Positions 59,105 to 64,000 of a stretch of DNA of 64,000 bases are shown here, in pieces. The notes below the pieces were generated by a model. That model was not told where the DNA came from. It searched no databases and was given only the letters and a program-made list of their open reading frames with translations. Source of the DNA: Plantago ovata (Eukaryota > Streptophyta > Magnoliopsida > Lamiales > Plantaginaceae); contig CM051456.1 in assembly GCA_028274465.1 (NCBI GenBank), forward strand, positions 94,040,753 through 94,104,752, written 5' to 3'. A program made the position numbers and the translations under genes. Each line of letters opens with the position of its first letter. The stretch's first letter is position 1.

Positions 59105-60026
59105 AACTCCTCTACCCAATCTCCCTTGCATGCTTCAAACCTTCTCTTAAGAGATCCATGAGTCTTTTATTGACAACCTCTGTTTGTCCATTTGCTTGGG
59201 GATAGCCAACTGAAGTGAACCTTCTTTCTATCTTCATGGTTTCACACCATGCCTTGAACTTGGCTCCTGAAAATTGAGCCCCATTATAAGAAATTAAGAT
59301 CCTTGGTAATCCAAAGCGGCATTCAATATTTCTCCAAACTAAGTCCATGATTTTGTTTTCGGAAATTGTTGCAACTGCCTCTGCTTCCGCCCATTTGCTA
59401 AAATATTCAACAGCTACTATTATGAACTTTTTCTGTCCGGATCCTCTTGAAAAAGGTCCTACTATATCGATTCTCCACTGATCGAAAGGACAAGTTATAG
59501 TAGCCGGAATGAGAGGGATTGCTGGAGCGTGAAAGGTCTTAGCAAAGTACTGGCAATCTTCACACTTCTTCACATAGGATGTAGCGTCCTCTCTTAAAGT
59601 TGGCCAATAGTATCCTTGGCGGTATATTTTCTATCCCAGTGCTCGTCCTCCTGAATGGTTCCCGCAACTTCCTTTGTGTACCTCATCTAGGATTGCCTTT
59701 GCTTCTTCCTCATTAGCACATCTCAGGTGTGCTCCCTTGAAGGACCACTTATAGAGATAGTCTCCTTGAATGAAATACTTCAATGATCTGGCTCTGACTT
59801 TCCTTGCTTCAACACGGTCTTGTGGAAGCCTTCCTGTCAAGAGATAGTCCCTCAATGGATGCATCCAACTGGTTCCAGGAGTTGTTGAGATTGAAAAAAT
59901 TGGAAGAGCTTTGAGTCCTTGGTTCATGACGAATGAACTTTCGATCCTCATCAAAATAATATTTCTAGTGTTTATTCCTCCTGAAGCCTTCATGTCAAGA
60001 GATAGTCCCTCTATGGATGCATCCAA
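59105..60026 (-). pseudogene. Tat integrase, N-terminal and core, broken
   Basis: 60026-59631 contains the end of the RNase H linker and the zinc-binding start (LDEVHKGSCGNHSGGRAL). 59573-59112 contains the second half of the finger (CEDCQYFAKT) and the catalytic core with RIDIVGPF. The second catalytic Asp is replaced by Tyr (ISYNGAQF, where Asp-Asn-Gly is usual). NGQTEVVN retains the Glu. A frame change at ~59120 precedes the MULE insertion. The rest of the protein is at 44943-45402. Inactive. Confidence 0.85.
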
Positions 60027-60151
60027 CTGGTTCCAGGAGTTGTTGAGATTGAAAAAATTGGAAGAGCTTTGAGTCCTTGGTTCATGACGAATGAACTTTC
60101 GATCCTCATCAAAATAATATTTCTAGTGTTTATTCCTCCTGAAGCAGAGAC
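59836..60151. repeat. 158-base tandem duplication in Tat pol
   Basis: Bases from 59836 recur at 59994 with a constant offset of 158 through ~60145 (same GATGCATCCAACTGGTTCCAG and following text, very few changes). As 158 is not a multiple of three, it breaks the frame between RNase H and integrase. Confidence 0.92.
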
Positions 60152-61522
60152 ATATTTTGACAAGGCATCCGCTCTCCCATTGAGGTCTCTCGAGAACTTT
60201 TGAATCTCACATTTTTCAAACAACCCCATCTCCTCTTGAATTTTAGCCTTGTAGCTGGATAATGCATCCTTCTTTGTGCTCCATTTTCCTGAGATTTGTT
60301 TCTCTGCTAATTGAGAATCAGTAAAGACCTTAATCTTTTTCACTTGAAGGGTCTTTGCCATGCGAAGTCCTATGAGGATGGCTTCATACTCAGCCTCATT
60401 GTTAGAAACACTAAACCCCAGAGTAACCGCGTATTCAAGTTCAGCTCCTTCTGGGCTTCGGATATATATCCCTATCCCTCCATTTGTTCCAGAGGATGAC
60501 CCATCTAGTTCTAGTATCCACACTTCCTCTTGGACGGTTGGCTCTTTGGGATTTGGAGTAGCTTCTTTCCCCTTAAGGACTTCCTCAGTATGTAGGATCA
60601 TTTCCCCTAGGTTTGGCTCTTCTCTTCTTTGGGCTTTCCCCGGTCTCTGAAGGATGCTTTCTCTAGCATTCTCTTCTACCGTACCCTTTGTCGCCTCTCT
60701 GAAGGCCTCAAGGGCAAGTTCTAGGTCCTTGAAACGCTGACTGACTAGTGACTCTTGGTTCTCATTAGTCACTATGTTGACTTGTTCCAACTTTTTGGGA
60801 CTTTCCTCTGTTGGTTCTTTCCTTGGATACTCAACTAGAAAATCTGCTATCACTTGAGCTTTTTTGGCCACTGGAGCTTGATAATCAATCTCAAATTCAC
60901 TAAGTTCAATCGTCCACCTAGCTAGTCTCCTTGAGAATTCTGGTCTTCCTAGGACTTGCTTGAGGGGTTGGCTAGTGAGAACGACGACTTTGTGAGATCC
61001 AAAGTACGGCTTAAGCCTTCTGGCCGTATAAACTAATGCGAAGGAAAGTCTCTCAATGTCCATGTAGCGGGTCTCAGCTCCGCTCAACGCCTTGCTCAAG
61101 TAATAAATAGTTAAATGCTCGTTTCCTTGAATTCTTACTAACACTGAGCTGATGGCTTCTGGAACAGCAACTAAGTAAAGATACAGAGGTTCTCCATCTT
61201 GTGGTTTAGAGAGCAAAGGTGGTGTCATCAAATATTCTTTGAGCTTTTCAAATGCTTCCTCGCATTCCTTGGTCCACTCAAACTGACAGCTGTTCCTCAG
61301 TACTTTAAAGAAGGGGAGGTTCTTTTCAGCTGATCTCGAGATGAATCGACTCAAGGAAATTGATTTTCCTACCAACTTCTGAACTTCATTCAGTGTCTTT
61401 GGTTGTGGGAGCTCAAGAATAGCTTTGATTTTCTCCGGATTTGCCTCAATTCCCCTCTCAGTAACCATGTAACCCAAGAACTTTCCTCCATTGACTCCAA
61501 ATGTGCACTTGGTGGGGTTCAA
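60011..61522 (-). pseudogene. Tat RT thumb, RNase H and second (archaeal-type) RNase H
   Basis: The open 503-codon stretch starts in the RT connection ([15 protein letters not shown]), then RNase H I ([22 protein letters not shown]). After a Glu/Lys-rich linker comes a second RNase H with [32 protein letters not shown] and GRADALSK, keeping its acidic residues. Two RNase H domains in a row distinguish Tat elements from other plant gypsy lineages. It would degrade the RNA strand during reverse transcription. It continues from the broken RT upstream. Confidence 0.88.
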
Positions 61523-62470
61523 TTACGATAGCGAAGCATTTGTCCAAATGTGCAATGTGTTGATCCTCTGTCTTTATTTTACAAGCATACCATCAACATA
61601 TACTTCCATGGTCTTCCCAAATTCCTCCTTGAACATTTTGTTTACCAAACGTTGGTAAGTTGCTCCTACGTTCTTGAGGCCAAACGGCATGACGTTAAAA
61701 CAGTACACGTTACCATTTGCAAAGAATGCGGTCTTTTCTACATCTTCTTTGGCCATCTTCACTTGGTAAAACCCCTGGTAGGATCCATAAAACTTAGTAA
61801 TGCACATCCCGCGGTTGAGCCGACCAACTGATCAATCCTTGGTAGAGGGTATGGGTCCTTTGGGCAGTACTTGTTAAGCTTAGTGAAATTATTACACATT
61901 CTCCACTTCCCTCCTCCTTTTTCTACTAAGACAACATTACAAACCCAGTTTGAATATCTGATTTCCTTGATGTGGCCAGCTTTAAGGAGGCGTTGAACCT
62001 CTGCCTCAATGATTTCATTATCAGACGCACTAAAGTCTCTTTTTTTTCTCCCTTATATGGGTAATTGAGGGATCTACGTTCAGACGGTGAACTGCAACCC
62101 TTGGATCAATTCCCTTGAGATCTTCAGTACTCCATACAAAGACATCATTGTTCCTCTTGAGACATTCAATAAGCTTCATCTCCACCTCCAAGGTCATCTC
62201 TGTTCCTATCTTGGTAACCTTCTCGGGACATCCCTCCACCACTTTGATTTCTTTCAAAGTCTCCTTTGCTTCTATCTTATTTTCCTCAAAGAATTTCTTC
62301 TTCTTGGAAGTTGGAGAAATTGGAGGTATGACTTTATAGTCTTCAAGTTCCTTAACTTCTCCTATCAATTGTTCCTTCACTTTCCTCTGCAAGGCTTTTC
62401 TTCGCCTTTGAATAGGGCTTGGCTTCTTGGACTTTCTCTTCGAGTGACGTACTGAAATGAAAGTATCCAT
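61523..62470 (-). pseudogene. Tat reverse transcriptase, several breaks
   Basis: 62470-62030 is the linker into RT (DVFVWSTEDLKGIDP). 62030-61807 has no long ORF but reads GGGKWRMC and DPYPLPRIDQLV in pieces. 61807-61574 reads VYCFNVMPFGLKN and then YVDGMLVK, where the usual catalytic pair is Asp-Asp; the second Asp is Gly. A TAA follows soon after. The enzyme is inactive by both residue loss and frame. Confidence 0.87.
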
Positions 62471-62568
62471 AGATTGGCCGGTCCCTATTGCATCCTCTCT
62501 TCTCGTGTGGGGACTTGAAACAGCTTTTGCTGAGAGACTGTAGCACGCCCACGCCTCTTGAATGTTCC

Positions 62569-63188
62569 CTACCTCTTGACCAATTCCTCTCTTCGTGGGA
62601 ATTTCATCCTGTTATGAACGGTTGATACTACCTCTTTGAACTTGGATAAGGCTGGTCTTCCTAACACTACGAAGTAATCAAAAGGCATGTCTACTACCAC
62701 AAAGGGAATATTCTTTGTGCTTCTCTGAGGATTTTTTCCCATTGATACTTGCAAAGTTAAACTTCCCATTGGGATAACCGGTTGTCCTCCAAATCCAACT
62801 ATGCACTCGCCACTTCTTTGATTCCTTCTTTGATGGGATTTATTCCCATCCTCTTCAGTGTTCCCGTGAATATCAAGTTGGCTGAACTTCCAGTATCCAC
62901 CAAGACTCGCCCGATAGTGAACTTTGCAATGTCAAGAGCGACTACCAAGGGAACGCATGGATCATGAATTCCTCCTATTCCTGCGCTTCTCAAAGGTAAC
63001 TCACTATCATCAAATGAAATCGTCTTTGACCCTGGCGAAGCAACTTCTCCATACTTTGAATCATATGTTAGCAAGTCTCTGGTTGTTTGGTCTCTCGCGC
63101 TCCTAGAGTCCCCTCCTGCTGGTCCTCCCGTAATTGTGAGGGAAAAAATTCTTCCATTTACTGGCAAGTTCTCATAATCCTGATCATC
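62569..63188 (-). pseudogene. Tat aspartic protease region
   Basis: 63167-62799 contains RVLVDTGSSANLIF, the protease active site. A TAG near 62799 and a frame change follow. 62769-62569 continues with FVVVDMPFDYFVVLGRPAL, the second protease half. It is separated from gag by an in-frame TAA at 63189. The protease would cut the polyprotein; here it is split. Confidence 0.83.
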
Positions 63189-64000
63189 TTAATCCTCCCA
63201 TCCTCCTCCTCGGAGAGGGGGTGGAGGTGGAGGTGTAGAGGCCTCTCTTCTCTTTGCCTCGGTCCTCTCGTGCCTAGAAGATGCATCTTTTACGACATAA
63301 TTCGCGAGTTGTCCTCTGCAAACCACGGTTTCAATCTCAGTTTTAAGAGTAAAGCACTCCTTTGTTGTATGACCTTTCCCATTATGGAACTTGCCAAATT
63401 TATCAGAGTTTTTGTTTCTCCTTGTCTCTTGGATGGGAGGAGGCCACTCAATGTCAATGTTCTTGGTCATAATAGTATGCAAGATGTCGGATCTTGGCCT
63501 ATCAAGATCAGTGTATTTATCATATCTTGTTGGTGGCCCTCCTCTTGGCGGAGTTCTCTGATCTCGGAATTCATTCCTTTGGATGCTTCCCTTGAGCAAG
63601 TTGTGCCTTGGCTCTTGCTTCTTTCCCTGGGAATGATTCTGATTTTGGGCTTGCTTTTGATGATCTCTCTCCGGCTTTTGGTGATCTTTCTCCCTTTCCT
63701 TTTCTTTTTCTTTGGAAGGGTTTGCTCTTACTTGCACTGTCTTTTGGAATTCTTCCGCTTTTAAGAAGTCTTGACAAAATTTCTCAAGTTCCTTACAGTT
63801 CTCAGTTCGGGAGAATGAGAGTTGTTTCCTGAATTCCTCATTGGTAGTGTTACCATACAAGTATTCTTTTCTTTCCTTTATGGAATGGTCCTCTACTTGA
63901 CATGTTGCTTCATGGAATCTATCAAGGAATGTCCTCAAGTCCTCTTTGGGTTTTTGGACTATTTCAGCCAAGTATTTCACCCCTCTCTTCCTTCTGATGG
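63189..64000 (-). CDS. Tat Gag, C-terminal part (runs off right edge)
   Basis: Open from the window edge to a TAA at 63189. It contains the Gag core (LRTFLDRFHEATCQV), a Lys/Glu-rich and Arg-rich basic segment (~63570-63780), and FHNGKGHTTKECFTLK (a one-knuckle remnant of the form His-X4-Glu-Cys). Gag would coat the RNA in particles. The stop is in the same frame as the protease that follows, so gag and pro-pol are separated by a single codon; this may be the native arrangement or a mutation. Confidence 0.85.
   Translation of the reverse strand, partial: IRRKRGVKYLAEIVQKPKEDLRTFLDRFHEATCQVEDHSIKERKEYLYGNTTNEEFRKQLSFSRTENCKELEKFCQDFLKAEEFQKTVQVRANPSKEKEKEREKDHQKPERDHQKQAQNQNHSQGKKQEPRHNLLKGSIQRNEFRDQRTPPRGGPPTRYDKYTDLDRPRSDILHTIMTKNIDIEWPPPIQETRRNKNSDKFGKFHNGKGHTTKECFTLKTEIETVVCRGQLANYVVKDASSRHERTEAKRREASTPPPPPPLRGGGWED

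Larger units (their letters stand above)
35400..64000 (-). mobile_element. Tat-lineage Ty3/gypsy element with antisense gene (right end outside window)
   Basis: Read on the minus strand: gag, protease, RT, RNase H, a second RNase H, integrase, a repeat-rich 3' region holding an antisense gene, a polypurine tract, then the 3' LTR. The second RNase H after the RT-RNase H block marks the Tat lineage. Later insertions are MULE-2 (45412-59104), solo LTRs at 38166-40269 and 36699-37977, and a 158-bp tandem duplication at ~59836. Pol has lost key residues and many frames, so the element is dead. The left border is uncertain; the 5' LTR is beyond 64000. Confidence 0.75.

Noticed and set aside
44943..64000. 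Envelope-like gene suggesting an infectious retrovirus
   Set aside because: No ORF with a signal peptide and membrane anchor lies between integrase and LTR in sense orientation; the extra gene is antisense and has no membrane segment.

Overview
The window is plant nuclear DNA, most likely from a eudicot. The evidence is plant-type FBD/LRR F-box exons, a B3-domain gene, a LINE ending in a plant zf-RVT domain, FAR1-type MULE transposases, a Ulp1-bearing MULE, and copia elements primed by initiator-tRNA-Met. I cannot name the species. Almost all of the 64 kb is nested transposable elements; only the B3 gene looks like an intact host gene.

Left part (1-18,888): two neighbouring FBD/F-box/LRR paralogues, both broken by insertions. 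Copy A keeps only its last exon (5057-5335, continuing at 11805). A copia element, whose 5' LTR at 1077-4950 is itself split by a solo LTR (1599-3679), sits in the intron before it. A gag-protease-only Ty3/gypsy element (5336-11804, 5-bp TSD) splits the exon. Copy B (12273-18888) carries a near full-length LINE (13130-18100, 14-bp TSD) in an intron and one frameshift.

Middle (18,889-23,539): a complete B3-domain gene on the minus strand. It has seven coding exons that sum to an in-frame 529-aa protein, preceded by a 5'UTR intron.

23,540-35,039: an 11.5-kb Kaonashi-like MULE with two convergent, decayed genes, a Ulp1-like cysteine protease (+) and a FAR1/MuDR transposase (-). A ~130-bp tRNA-like SINE with a 16-bp TSD lies inside a Ulp1 exon, and a gypsy solo LTR lies inside the SINE. 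The introns and one end are filled with an AACATAG/AACATGG-type repeat.

~35,400-64,000 (running off the right edge): one large Tat-lineage Ty3/gypsy element on the minus strand (gag, protease, RT, RNase H, second RNase H, integrase). Its 3' region carries a spliced gene in antisense (TATA at 36606, introns, coding parts 40419-43546) and G-box-bearing tandem repeats. It has been hit by two solo LTRs (36699-37977, 38166-40269) and by a second MULE (45412-59104, ~107-bp TIRs). A young copia element (49272-59039, two 1932-bp LTRs, ACATG TSD) sits inside that MULE's right TIR.

The boundaries can be read at base level for most insertions, so relative ages can be ordered: Tat, then MULE, then copia on the right; MULE, then SINE, then solo LTR in the middle. 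Every transposon protein here has at least one break except the gag-protease ORF (6780-8939), which is open throughout.
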